This document shows, piece by piece, positions 9,713 through 20,140 of a stretch of 64,000 nucleotides of DNA. Where the stretch lies: the NCBI GenBank assembly GCA_003508835.1, contig PUFA01000164.1, forward strand, positions 3,006,001-3,070,000, written 5' to 3'. The stretch is from Eonycteris spelaea (taxonomy: Eukaryota > Chordata > Mammalia > Chiroptera > Pteropodidae). The position numbers were made by a program, and so were the translations under genes. Position 1 is the stretch's first letter. Every line of letters begins with the position of its first letter. The notes below the pieces were generated by a model. The model did not search any database and was not told the DNA's origin. It saw nothing but the letters and a program-made list of their open reading frames with translations.

Positions 9713-11867
9713 ATAATATTATAGTAGTGGTATACAAAAGTCTTCCTGAGAACGTCTATAAAACCCAATTTGAAATGGGAAACTGTATGAGCTTTTGAGT
9801 CCAAATGCCCTAAGACTTGAACTTTATACTTATCTGAGCCCTTTGCAAATTTTATGAGTTCTCTACCTTTTAAAATATTTTGGCTTTTTAACATTCCTTT
9901 CTCCATGATTACCTGTGCATCTTCTAGGTTAGGCATTTGGTGTTCCTATGCTTAATAGGTATTATGATCAATTTAAGGAATCTTCCTGTTACATGAGTGA
10001 AACAGACCTGGTACAATTTCAAAGGCATGAGGCAAATCTCAAAAACAAACTAAACTTTTCCCTTTTGGCTTATTGATGCCAGAAATCCCACCCTCTGAGA
10101 TTTATCCTTTTGGATGAAGGCTTTTAGTTTGTTGAAATGTAAACATCCCCAGGAGAGGAAGCACACTAAATTATCAAACATTTAACAACTTGCTATAATT
10201 GCTTTGATCAGATTCTTTCCTGAAAACAGGAATTAATGGGAATTAGCTAGTGAAAGTGCAGGGATATTGGGCTTGGGAGGCGCTACTACTAGGAAGAAAG
10301 GACAAAAGAAGACAGAGGGCGCCCAGGATTTTCAGCTGGGAAGTTGTCCCTGCCAAGTAGGTTTTCTGTTGCCTGCAATCTAGCTTTTCCGGCCTGGTGG
10401 GACAAGGGTAACATCTGTGCTGGGACTGTCAGAGTCCCACAGGTGCAGAAAATCTAGTTTATTAGAAGTGAATTTGTAAATACAGAGAAAAGCAACTGGC
10501 ACTTCGAGCCACCGGAGATTAGTGGCAGTAATGAAACCAGGAAAGTCTTGCCTGAACACCGCCTTTATTGATGGCACAAAAGTCATTCAAACAAGCTTAA
10601 AAACAAAGGATGCTTACCAAAAAACAATTAAATTAATAGAATTTCATTTATAATATGAGTTTTGCTGATATGTCTGAAATAAAAAAAAAAAAAAATCCAA
10701 TATACAAAGTACTGGATATATGGTGACAATCTCCTGATTTATTTGAGCAAACTCTGACAGGGATGGAAGCAAATAGCTTCAGTCAGTGTCAAATATAAAT
10801 AATCACATACTCTTCTCAGGAATCTATAAATGATATCACAATTTTATGAAAACAGAGACCCTTATCTTAAAGTAAGTTTCATAGTGATTAGTTCAGCAAA
10901 ACCAGAAAAGGCTTATTACCACGAGCAGCATGACTATTTGTCATTTCTTCTTGTTAACTTGAAATTTTTAACTTCAGATTTTTTGATATAGGACTAGATA
11001 TCCTAATCTTATACACTACATATTAATTATGTAGATGGGCGAGTGAAAGCAAAGATGGAGCGTAACAGTTTGTTTCTTTATAAGTCATAATGGAGCTTTA
11101 ACCTAGGTGGTTTATTTTTAGCTTTTATTGTCTGTGATGCATGTTTCAGTATCCTGTAAAAACAGTCATGATTTTCTCAACTTTGTGCTTCACCTGCATT
11201 GTTTCCCCTCTTCATGTAGCATTCTATTTATCACCTTAATTTGATATATGCTAATATGAAATTAATATTCTTAAATTTCCTGTTAAGTAAATTTCCTCCA
11301 CATACCACATAGATAAATTTGGAACTCTCTTTGATAAATCTCATTAAAGGCACTACCTTTTTTACACTGAATTCCATTAAAACATTAATATATAAATATA
11401 TTTAGTATCATTATATAAATAATACTATCTATGCATAAGGTAATGCATAATTATAATTATGTATATACCATGTGCATAATTATCAAATCTTTTAATATTT
11501 TATGTATCAGAGAAAAAAGAAATATACTTTAATGAGTTGAAATATAGACAGTGCTTTTTCAGGATATTTCTGAATATGATTTTTTAATTTTCAGTCATTC
11601 ACAAACTGCCTGATGATTGTTGCTGTAGCTGAAAACCTATATTACTATTTGTTCATCTGTTTCTTTAACACGCCTCAGGACCAACATTGCTACCCACTCT
11701 CATTTTGTCTTAAGTAAATATACTCGTGAAATCACAAGTTTGACATGTGGGTTATATCAAACCACATTATTTTCTAATTAAAACAAATAAAATTAAGTTT
11801 TTCCACACAATGCAAAAAATATATCACACATGGGGAAACATAGAGACAGCTTTGCATATGAATTAAT
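9713..11867. other. Intronic DNA with a GC-richer unexplained block
   Basis: Mostly unique AT-rich sequence. The stretch 10240-10600 is clearly richer in G+C and matches no repeat I know. It contains poly-A(13) near 10680. No gene could be supported. Confidence 0.4.
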
Positions 11868-12060
11868 TAAGAGCATAGAGTTTAAAGTTAACTGCTTAGG
11901 ATAAAATTCAGATTCTAGTGCTTAGCTGTGTGAATTCTCTATTTCTCAGTTTCCTCATTAGTAAAACAGATAATAAAATTATCTACCACACAGGGGTCTT
12001 GTGAGAATTAAGATAACACATAAAAAAATTTAGGGTAGTTTCATACGTTACTGAATACAT
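11868..12060 (+). mobile_element. MIR SINE
   Basis: 'agcatagagtttaaagttaactgcttagg...attctagtgcttagctgtgtgaattctctatttctcagtttcctcattagtaaaacagataataaa' follows the MIR order (gtgtga - tttctcagtttcctcatctgtaaaatgg - gtgagaattaa). Confidence 0.8.
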
Positions 12061-12111
12061 ACATGTTTTACGGTGATTTTTTTGTGTATATATGTGTGTA
12101 TAGCTATCTGT

Positions 12112-12127
12112 CATCTATCTATCTATC

Positions 12128-12176
<49 letters not shown>
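12112..12176. repeat. (ATCT)n / (GATA)n microsatellite
   Basis: A clean run of 12 ATCT units at 12129-12176, preceded by interrupted units from 12106. Read on the other strand this is GATA. Likely polymorphic. Confidence 0.97.
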
Positions 12177-12177
<1 letters not shown>

Positions 12178-12394
12178 GTAGTAATCTTACATAGGTGTTT
12201 GTATTCATTGATTGTCCCATGCAAGCATTACCTCAGTATCAGCTGTTTGGTTGAGACTAACGTCCAGATTATTTGATCCAAATCCAAGCTCGAACAGAAT
12301 TGTTGAAGCTTCTAAATAAGTTTAAAATCACTTCTCCAAACAGTTTATTTCCTGGGAGAATCAAACTTATTGCTTGGAGCATACATTAATCAAT

Positions 12395-12640
12395 TCAACT
12401 TTAATTTACATATTTACTGAGTGGCTACTGTGCACAAGACAGAAGATATTAAGGGGGTACAATGATAAATCTGGCAAATCTCCCTAGGAGAGTTAACAAA
12501 TAACATCTATGGAATAAATAAGTGACAAGAGCCACAGGAGAGGTCCACCAGCAATGATGCTGCCCTAGGGAGTTCTGTGAAATATGAGGTGATTTCTAGC
12601 TTAGAGGATGTGGGAGGTATTTATTTGATCTGGAAACCAA
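12395..12640 (-). mobile_element. L2 3' end, antisense
   Basis: 'tttactgagtggctactgtgcacaagacagaagatattaagggggtacaatgataaat' is the reverse complement of the L2 tail (…tttattgagcacctactatgtgccaggca…). The following 'cctaggagagttaacaaa' and 'agtgacaag' fit the L2 3' UTR continuing on the minus strand. Confidence 0.65.
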
Positions 12641-12644
12641 GATG

Positions 12645-12800
12645 TCAGGAACTCTGCAAAACACTTTAAGTTCCTTGCCTCATTGATTCCGCACTATGTG
12701 CCTAAGTTTCCCCTTTTTGCAAAAGTAACTGAAGTGTAACCTTGCTATAATAGTGAAGTGAAGCTTGGTTTCTGGTCCAACATTATAACATATCGTTATA
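12645..12800 (-). mobile_element. MIR SINE, antisense
   Basis: 'aactctgcaaaacactttaagttccttgcctcattgattcc' then 'ccctttttgcaaaagtaactgaagtg' match the antisense MIR order 'gcactttacatg...ctcatttaatcc...cattttacagatgaggaaactgagg'. Diverged. Confidence 0.5.
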
Positions 12801-14231
12801 TTTATCTTACTTAAATATCCATTATAAAAAAGAAAAGAGCTACATGCGGGGGCTTGGAATTACCACTTCAGTTGTGTTCCATCTCACTTGCTGGCTTGCC
12901 ATTTGAATGCTATCTACTTTAGTAATATATTCCTTTCGAATATTAAATGGCATATTGGTGTCCCATGAGAATTGGCACAGCTTCCAAAATTACTTAGCTT
13001 CTTCCCCCTGAAACAGCTTATAAAGTAGGAGAATACGTTTAATTAAGTATAGAATAATTATATTTCTGAATGGTTAAATCATAATTTGAAACAATCAAAA
13101 TGACTATCCTTAGTCTGAGTTTAAATAACACATGTGAATTTCACATTCCCCTAGTCTTTTAAATGTTAGCCTTTGTACCTCTTCACCTGCTGGACAAGTT
13201 CACTTGTTCAGGAAAGAGGATTTTCTTCACAGGGTTCAGGTTTTGGTGTAGAGCTATAACACAATTACCCAGTGTTTGCCAAATATATACAGTTTTGAAA
13301 TCATGTGCAGCATTGTGATGCAGTGTTGAGGGGCAGGGTGGAATTGCCTCCATACTGTCAAAATCACCTTTTTCTTCCCACTGTAACTAAGGCCGCTGTG
13401 AGCAGTCAGGTGAGCTGTGGAAAATCTGTCAGGTGAGTAAGCTTAATTAGACCAGGAGAGTTCTTTAGCTTTAAATCCAAGCCCTAAAGACAGATACGAT
13501 TAAAGTCTATAAAAAATAAAAATGTACTTAAAATGCTATTTTGAGGCTCATTAAACTTGAATTAGTCAACATCTATTTCTGGGGGCAGCATCAATTTGCA
13601 TTTATTCAATGGTTCTCTTTAGCCAATTAATATTTGGGTGATCACATTAAGTAATCTGAATTGAAACAAAATAATTGAAATAGGTATTTAAAAAATGAGA
13701 ATAAAAAAATTAGAATTCAGACTCTGGTTGTTTGATTTTTATGACAGAATTATATATGCAATTATTGAAGACTTTTTTCCTTTCAGAGAATATCATATAT
13801 AATGAATAAGGTAAAATAAAAAAAAAAAATGAAACACCTGTGCACAGGTAGCCTTTGTTTTCATCTTAAAGAGATCACTGTCAAACTCCAACTGCCATAT
13901 AAATTAAGGTAATATGAAAAAAGGGCAATTTTATATTTTGCCTGAAATGCATCCAAAGAAAATACTTAGTTTTCCTTTCCATCAAGCAATTTCTTCAACA
14001 TATTTCTTCAAAGCTTTGGCAGAAATGTGTAGGATGTTTCTAAACTCAGGCATAACTGGGTAACTCACCCTTTTTCTAATTTCATAGAACTGAAGAAAGA
14101 GATGTTTTTGAACCAAATTTGGAGAGCTTCTTGGGAAAGGGAAGTGAAATAATTCAAGGCTAAGTGTTTTGATTTTAGTTACATAATAGTGACCTAGCAA
14201 ACTCCCCCCCCCCCCCAAAAAAAAAGATAGA
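12801..14231. other. Intronic DNA, no feature recognised
   Basis: AT-rich unique sequence. A slightly richer patch at 13190-13440 holds two CAG|GTGAG matches within 25 bases but no open frame. A C13/A9 homopolymer junction lies at 14205-14225. Nothing else nameable. Confidence 0.4.
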
Positions 14232-14401
14232 GAGTAAATATTTTAAGCCTCAAGGGACATTTGATCTCTGCAGTTGTAGTGTGAAAGCAGCCCTAGGCAA
14301 TACATAGACAGGGGGTGTATCTGTGCTCCAATAAAATTTGAATTTGAAAACAGGCAGCAGGTCAGATTTTGCTTGAGGCTGTGATTTGCTGACCCTTGAT
14401 A
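14232..14401 (+). mobile_element. Non-autonomous hAT-like DNA transposon (MER class)
   Basis: 'gagtaaatattttaagcctcaagggaca', 'gtagtgtgaaagcagccctaggcaatacatagac', 'ctgtgctccaataaaatttgaatttgaaaacaggcagcagg' and 'tttgctgacccttgat' follow a well-known MER DNA element (…agtaaatattttaggctttg… aggcggcagg… tttgccgacccctg). A second copy lies inverted at 41745-41885. I do not assign the exact MER number. Confidence 0.75.
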
Positions 14402-15983
14402 TAACGTAATGCCAAGACTGTTGAGGAGAACCTGTTCAAGGAGGAATGTTGTCCATTAGCTCTTCAGGTGAAACTGTCTTCTATACAGCTGTAACTTCAT
14501 GCATATAAAGCAAAGACTTAATTCCCCAAAGGCCTGATGGGGTCCTGAGGCTTTGATGACAGATGAGAATGGCTGCATTTCATCTGTCACTGGATAATGA
14601 TGTTGATCTCCTTATTGAACATCCTGTCTGTGACCTTCAGAAAAGCTAAAATTGATTTACTCAGGTGGTATCTTTTCTTGGCCCCTTTGTGCATTTATGC
14701 TTGCAACTGGACAGTGATTGTTAAGACAGCACCTCAACGCCTCTTTCACCAGAGAGTGCCAGTCGATTATGGTGCTTGAAGCTGTGCCTGTTAGGTTGAA
14801 CCTGCTTCCAAGTGGCAAAGCATTTGAAAGAGAGCAACTGCCATAAGTCACTGAAGAAGTACTCTAGTACAAGAATTAGTCATTCAATTCCTTCCCAGGA
14901 GTGAGGCTTGAGTAGCCTCAAGTAGGGCCTTCTAGTCCAGGATTATTCAGTCTCCACGCCCAAACTGCCTACTTTCAGGTCTCAGGATAAAGGGCGTCTA
15001 CATTATTCCTGTGTTAACCATGCATGTTGATTGCAGCACCTTAAAGGAATGTTGGAACTTGGCAGTCTCACTCTGCAAGGGCTGCACATACTAAACACCA
15101 GTGACATTGTATATGGCATTGTATATATCTATGCAGATAGGAGTAACCTAGGGTCATGTTGAACTGAAACACTACCCAAAGTAAGCCAAGAATCTGATGC
15201 CAAGAAACAGAAACTGAAAAAATTCATAGTTGAATGGAGGCAAAGTGGTAACAGGGAAGATGATAGCACATGTCAAACAGGAAGAAGAATCAAATCCTAA
15301 CTGGATGGTTACTGAAATAAATTGCCAAGTGAGTCTAATGCCTTTCGGGATAAAAACCATCCATAATTTTGCCATCAAAAATAAATGTATGCATGATTTT
15401 TCCCTTTTACATAATACCCTGTTATTCTATATTAGTCATCATAAGGATGAAAATAACAATATTTGAGGGTTTTAAAGTAAAATAATCTCTAGTCTTGTTC
15501 TTCCTATACTTTTGGATATCATAGACAATTAAAATTCCCAAAAACACTAAGAAAGCTAATGTTGGGTTGTTAACTTATTATTTTTTCATTGAAAGCATTA
15601 ACAACTACCATATACTTGTATTACAATTTCAAATAAAAGAAGGTGCTATTGTCAAAAAATAGGAAATATAACATTAAGGAAGTATTTTTATTTTTAAATA
15701 AATTTATCAAATTAAAGGAAAATATTCTTATTTTACCCAGAAATGATGAAAACTGGCATCTGTCTATTAACCAATGCTTGGAACCCATTAACTTAATCTG
15801 AACACCCTTCTGATATTTGAATCGCTTTGGTAAATAAAGCAAAATTATTTGCTAGGCTAAGCTTAAATTTCTTTAATTATGGAAAATTTTGTACTACTTG
15901 AAGTATCTCATTTGTTCTTAGATTCTAAAGAGCATTTCTACTTTACACTGAAACCTGTCTTCCTACAACTACACATTAGTCCT
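14402..15983. other. Unique intronic DNA with a GC-richer block
   Basis: 14402-15110 has a near-balanced composition unlike its surroundings, without a repeat I recognise and without splice-bounded open frames. The remaining part to 15983 is AT-rich and featureless. Small open frames here (14597-14851, 15172-15466) overlap on opposite strands and look incidental. Confidence 0.4.
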
Positions 15984-16384
15984 TATCTTAGTTTGCTAGG
16001 CTTTTCATAACAAAATATCATAGACTGGGCAGCCTAAACAACAGAAATTTATTTTCTCACAGCTCCAGAAGGTAGGAAGTCCACGATCAAGATGCTAGTC
16101 AATTTAGTTCCTAGTGGGACCTCTCTCTAGCTTACAGAGGACCACCTTATCATTGTGTCCTCTAATGGCAGAAGGAGAGAGAGAGAGAGAGGGAGAGAGA
16201 AAGCATGCACGCACAAGTGGGCTTGAGATCTTATAAGGGCACCAGCCCTATTCGATTAGGATTCCATCATTATGCTTCACTTAACCTTTTTCACCTCTTC
16301 ACAGGCCTTATCTCCAAATACAGTAACATTTGGGGTTAGGGCTTCAACTTCTAAAAGTTGGGTGGACACATTCAGTCTATAGCA
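15984..16384 (-). mobile_element. Solo LTR, MaLR/MLT1-type, antisense
   Basis: Plus-strand landmarks are the reverse complement of MLT1: 'cttagtttgctaggcttttcataacaaaatatcatagactgggcagcctaaacaacagaaatttattttctcacagctccagaagg', then 'ttataagggcaccagccctattcgattagg', 'tctccaaatacagtaacatttggggttagggcttcaac' and 'tggacacattcagtctatagca'. A (GA)n run lies inside. It is among the better-preserved LTRs here. The minus-strand frame 16277-16486 is part of it. Confidence 0.9.
16171..16203. repeat. (GA)n microsatellite inside the MLT1 LTR
   Basis: 'ggagagagagagagagagggagagagaaag', grown from the purine-rich part of the LTR. Confidence 0.9.
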
Positions 16385-16829
16385 GTCCTTATTCCACTTC
16401 ATATCACCATTAAAATAAGCCTTATATCCTTTCCATATACCAACTCTACCAATATTTGAAAAAAAAATTGTAACTTTCTGCTCCATTAACCTTTTTCAAA
16501 TGATTTCAAGTCTTATCAATAATTTGGACCATTCTCGGCATATAGGCCAAAAGAGGTTTATCACTCTTAAAAGGGGTAACCAGAACATAAATAAGCACAT
16601 TTACTTAATCTTAGCAATAATTTCTATTCTTATAATTCTAATTTCCAATTATATATAACTAAAACCTAATGTGATTATTTTTCCAGTTATAACATATTAT
16701 TAATATTTGTTGTTCTTTCAACTAAAATGACAGTTTAAAAAATACCTATATATGACTTCTAAATGTATTCTCTTATAACTTCATTCTTGTATTGGTTTTC
16801 TTGACTTTATTTTAAGAGCTTGCATTGAT
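16385..16829. other. AT-rich intronic DNA, no feature recognised
   Basis: Unique sequence; nothing nameable. Confidence 0.4.
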
Positions 16830-17015
16830 AATGACAATGATAATAACAACATCATTTATTGAGTGTTCTGGCTGTTTGTTATATGCCAAACACTCTGATG
16901 AAAGCCTAAGACACATTCTAGAGTATTTAATGCACATAATAGTCTTGTGATGTAGATATTATTATCTCGAAACTGTAAGTGAAGAAGGAAACATTTATAA
17001 GAAGGAGGTCTTCAA
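16830..17015 (-). mobile_element. MIR-family SINE, antisense
   Basis: 'aatgataataacaacatcatttattgagtgttctggctgtttgttatatgccaaacactctgatgaaagcc' then 'aatgcacataatagtcttgtgatgtagatattattatctcgaaactgtaagtgaagaaggaaac' is the antisense MIR/MIR3 order (tgccaggcactgt - taatcctcacaacaaccctatgaggtagg - ttattatccc). Confidence 0.8.
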
Positions 17016-17605
17016 TTTGCCTTTTATAACTACCTGGTTTTATAATTTTGACCATTCTGTAGCAATCCTAACTTCACATGTTTTCTACACTGTGACTTCT
17101 TTGTTGGGTGTTGAGAATGGCAAACTACACTCCCTGACTGAAAAAGTTAGCCTGTGCATCTAAGTTGGAGGTATTACCCCTGATCTAGTGCTAACATATG
17201 AGAAGTGGAGGTATTATTTATTTATTTGTAGTTGTGAATACATTTTTTTTTGGTCAGGTTTGAGTGTTTTGGATATTCAGCTATGAGATAGTAATTCCAA
17301 CTTTCATGCAGCTAAATTTGAAATTTTGGATGGAAAATTATTTTTCTCTTATTTTAAATTTTGACTTTATTTCCCTACAAACTCCACACCGCACCATCAT
17401 AAAGGCACAGCTCTATTTCTATATGTACTGGTCTACAGAATGCCAAAAAGAAATCCAATATCTCTTTTACTACATGAAATGTACTAGCTAGTTTTGTGGG
17501 TACCAAAGAAAGTAATTATTTCTTAAAGAAGTGCAGATTTTAAGGGACTTCATTTTCAATGCACATATTACCTTGCTCCTATGCATATGGGTTCTCAGAT
17601 GTACC

Positions 17606-17628
17606 AAAAAAAAAAAAAAAAAAAAAAA
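17606..17628. repeat. Poly-A run (A23)
   Basis: Uninterrupted A23 after 'gatgtacc'. No SINE body precedes it, so it is not an obvious retroposon tail. Confidence 0.9.
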
Positions 17629-17671
17629 GGCTTAGCTGATCTAGCCATTTGCATCAAAGGGACCCAGAAGT

Positions 17672-17738
17672 GTTTTTTTGTTTTTTTGTTTTTTGTTTTT
17701 TGTTTTTTTTGTTTTTTTGTTTTTGTTTGTTTTTTTTA
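17672..17738. repeat. (T6-8 G)n T-rich array
   Basis: Seven to eight runs of 4-8 T separated by single G. It faces the A23 run 43 bases upstream, giving an inverted A/T pair. Confidence 0.9.
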
Positions 17739-17924
17739 ATCTCAAAAACCTAAGAGTAACTTAGAAATGAAAAATCAGTTTCAGGCAAAAACAAACATGT
17801 TGTAAGTTTTCTGGGGATAAAAATACATCAAAAAAATGACCTTTTATGGAAAATGTAGTCCAAAGAATATTGAACTACAATATATTCTAGGAACTATAAA
17901 AATATAAGAAATCAGTTTTATGAT

Positions 17925-18165
17925 TTATTCGGAAAATATGTTCTTTGTACCTGCTATGTGCCACCCTCTGTCCAAGACTTTGGGGACAGAAATTCAAATA
18001 AAATGCAATGAGTGTTCTCAAAGATCTCAACATCTAGGAGAGGACACGTAGAGAACGGACTACTGAAGAGAATGTGTAAGCAGTGCTTTAGGAACACAAA
18101 TAAGAGAAAGATGAATTTTCCTTATGGGTCCAAGGAAGCATTCATAAAGTAGCTAAATTTGAAAA
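17925..18165 (-). mobile_element. L2 3' end, antisense
   Basis: 'gtacctgctatgtgccaccctctgtccaagactttggggacagaaattcaaataaaatgc' then 'aaagatctcaacatctaggagaggacacg' match the reverse complement of the L2 tail (…cacctactatgtgccaggcactgttctaggcactggggatacag… tggagcttacattctagtggggg). Confidence 0.8.
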
Positions 18166-19924
18166 AAATTAGATATATTGTAATCCATAATATAGACATA
18201 TCATAATAGACTATTAAATATTTTAGTCTATATTCAAACTCAACTTATATAATTGTAATTAAATTTTATAGATATTCTTCTATTCTATAATAAAAGCAAT
18301 GCCATCTCAAAACACAAATTCTTTCAAATCTAACAAATAAATCTTGGATTGAGTAAAATGTAATCGCAAAAGTATTGCTTCTATAATTGCATTTAAAATA
18401 ATTTCTTCAAAGCTGCTTATAATTTGCTCATACTCATATAACTGGACTATTCATTGTTTTGAGTGCCATAGTTTTATTTATTTTTTTTCTTTCCCCTCCT
18501 AATTCAATAGCAACTATATGTAAGATAAATTCATGAATGGAAGTGAAATTTTTAAAACAGCCAATGCTTTTATTATATCTCTCCAAATGTTTTCTCAGAA
18601 GCTTCTTTGCTTTCTTGGAATAAATTGAATTTTATATAGTTAGTTTTAGGTTATATATTAGAGTTTTTCCAGGATGATGTTTTAATTGCCTCTATTTGGG
18701 ATTGTATGAACACTCCACTTAGAGTGGTTATATCAAATATCATGGAAGAAGCCCTCGACAATTTGTTTGCTGGAGTTAGTGCTGCCTTTCATCACCTCAT
18801 CATTTAACATAAAAGCTTCAACTTCAACAGCTTCAACATCAACTACTGACCTTCAGACAAAACTAAGAATGACAATAGGCGAGATATGGAAAATCAGTTT
18901 GCATTACCAATAAGATCTATACTGAAAATCACTATATGTGAATATAAGAACACAGTCTTAGATCAAATCCAAAATTAACTTTAGTATAAATTCATTAAAT
19001 AATGTTGAAAAAACAAGAATATGTTTTCCATGGTCATAATAATTATTCGAATGACAAAAGAACAAGAGCCAAAATAATTTTTCCTTTTGCTATGAAAGAC
19101 TTCACTCTGAGAAGCAGAGGTTGCTAAATAATTATCTGAGTATAACTGGTACTCTGAAAGGACCATTTAAAAGCAATTTCTTTATAAATTTTATTACAGT
19201 TTCATAATAAATGTGGAAAAGTAGTTTCTTATAATATTATTTAAAAATATAAAACTAAATTCCTGATTTTATTATCTAATGTTAAAATGTATAGAAAATA
19301 TAATAATTATGCTTTAAAAATTGGAACAGACCAAGAATAAACTAGAAATGTATTACTTCCAAATTTCCTTAATTTTTTGGAGGGGGAGGAGTTAGGAGGG
19401 TATAACCATCCTAATAAAACTATATAATAATATGAAATAATATCTTTTACTTTTATTTTTACTTTAACAGGAGTGTCATAAATAGGGTTATCATTATGAA
19501 ACTATTCTAAAATTTCATCAGTTTTCCCAGGGGCCTCATACAAACTGTCAAAATTCAAATCATTCTCTTTTAAAATACTATCATGTCACAATCCTTCTGG
19601 ATTTTCTTCAGTTTTAACTGTCTAACTCTTCCATATTTTCATTTATCTGTGATTCCACACATAATTAAGTTATTTGCAATTTCAACTTAATCAATATTGA
19701 GATATCGTCCAACTTTTGCAAGAAATACAGTTTTTTTTTCTTTTATAAACAATTTATATTAAAATGTTCTTGTATTTTAGCATGTGACAACTGGCAAAAG
19801 TGGACTTTCCCTGTGATGTCGGTGTGACAGGTTTAATCACACACTGTTGTTAAATAAATTGGGAGGATGCTTGTGTGGGAAGGAAGGGGTCACTTCATTA
19901 GAGAACTTTCATGTCTTGATAACT
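18166..19924. other. AT-rich intronic DNA, no feature recognised
   Basis: About 1.75 kb of unique, very AT-rich sequence. A GGAGGGGGAGGAG patch lies at about 19379-19391. No gene or repeat supported; the 18981-19166 minus frame is featureless. Confidence 0.4.
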
Positions 19925-20140
19925 TTTATTCCCTGTATAACCTGTTAACTGTGGCTCAGACAAATTATTTAATATTTCTACATTTCGTCTCTTTGTTTTC
20001 ACATGGAGATGTTAATAGTTCCTACCTCTTAGGATTGTTGCGATGAGTAAATTAACAGTTTTCTATCAAATGGTTAATAGACTTTCTGGCTCAGAGAATG
20101 TGTTTAATACATATTGACTATTATTTTGTTAGAAGTTACA
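19925..20140 (+). mobile_element. MIR SINE
   Basis: 'ctgttaactgtggctcagacaaattatttaatatttctacatttcgtctctttgttttcacatggagatgttaatagttcctacctcttaggattgttgcgatgagtaaattaac' keeps the MIR core and 'taggattgttgtgaggattaaatga' segment, then 'gaatgtgtttaatacatattgactattatt'. Confidence 0.8.

Larger units (their letters stand above)
17016..17924. other. Intronic DNA containing an A-run and a T-rich array
   Basis: AT-rich. The 17264-17491 open frame has no recognisable domain. The poly-A and (T6-8 G)n arrays are listed separately. Confidence 0.4.

Noticed and set aside
9697..9936. 79-residue minus-strand frame that looks protein-like
   Set aside because: Partly antisense to an L2 tail, no family match recognised, no splice signals.
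12112..12176. Tandem array considered as a CRISPR-like or satellite repeat
   Set aside because: It is a 4 bp microsatellite without spacers; the genome is mammalian.
13380..13440. Two CAG|GTGAG donor-like matches on the plus strand
   Set aside because: No upstream open frame or acceptor; chance matches.
14597..14851. Opposed 60- and 64-residue frames
   Set aside because: Overlap on opposite strands, no conserved features, no splice borders.
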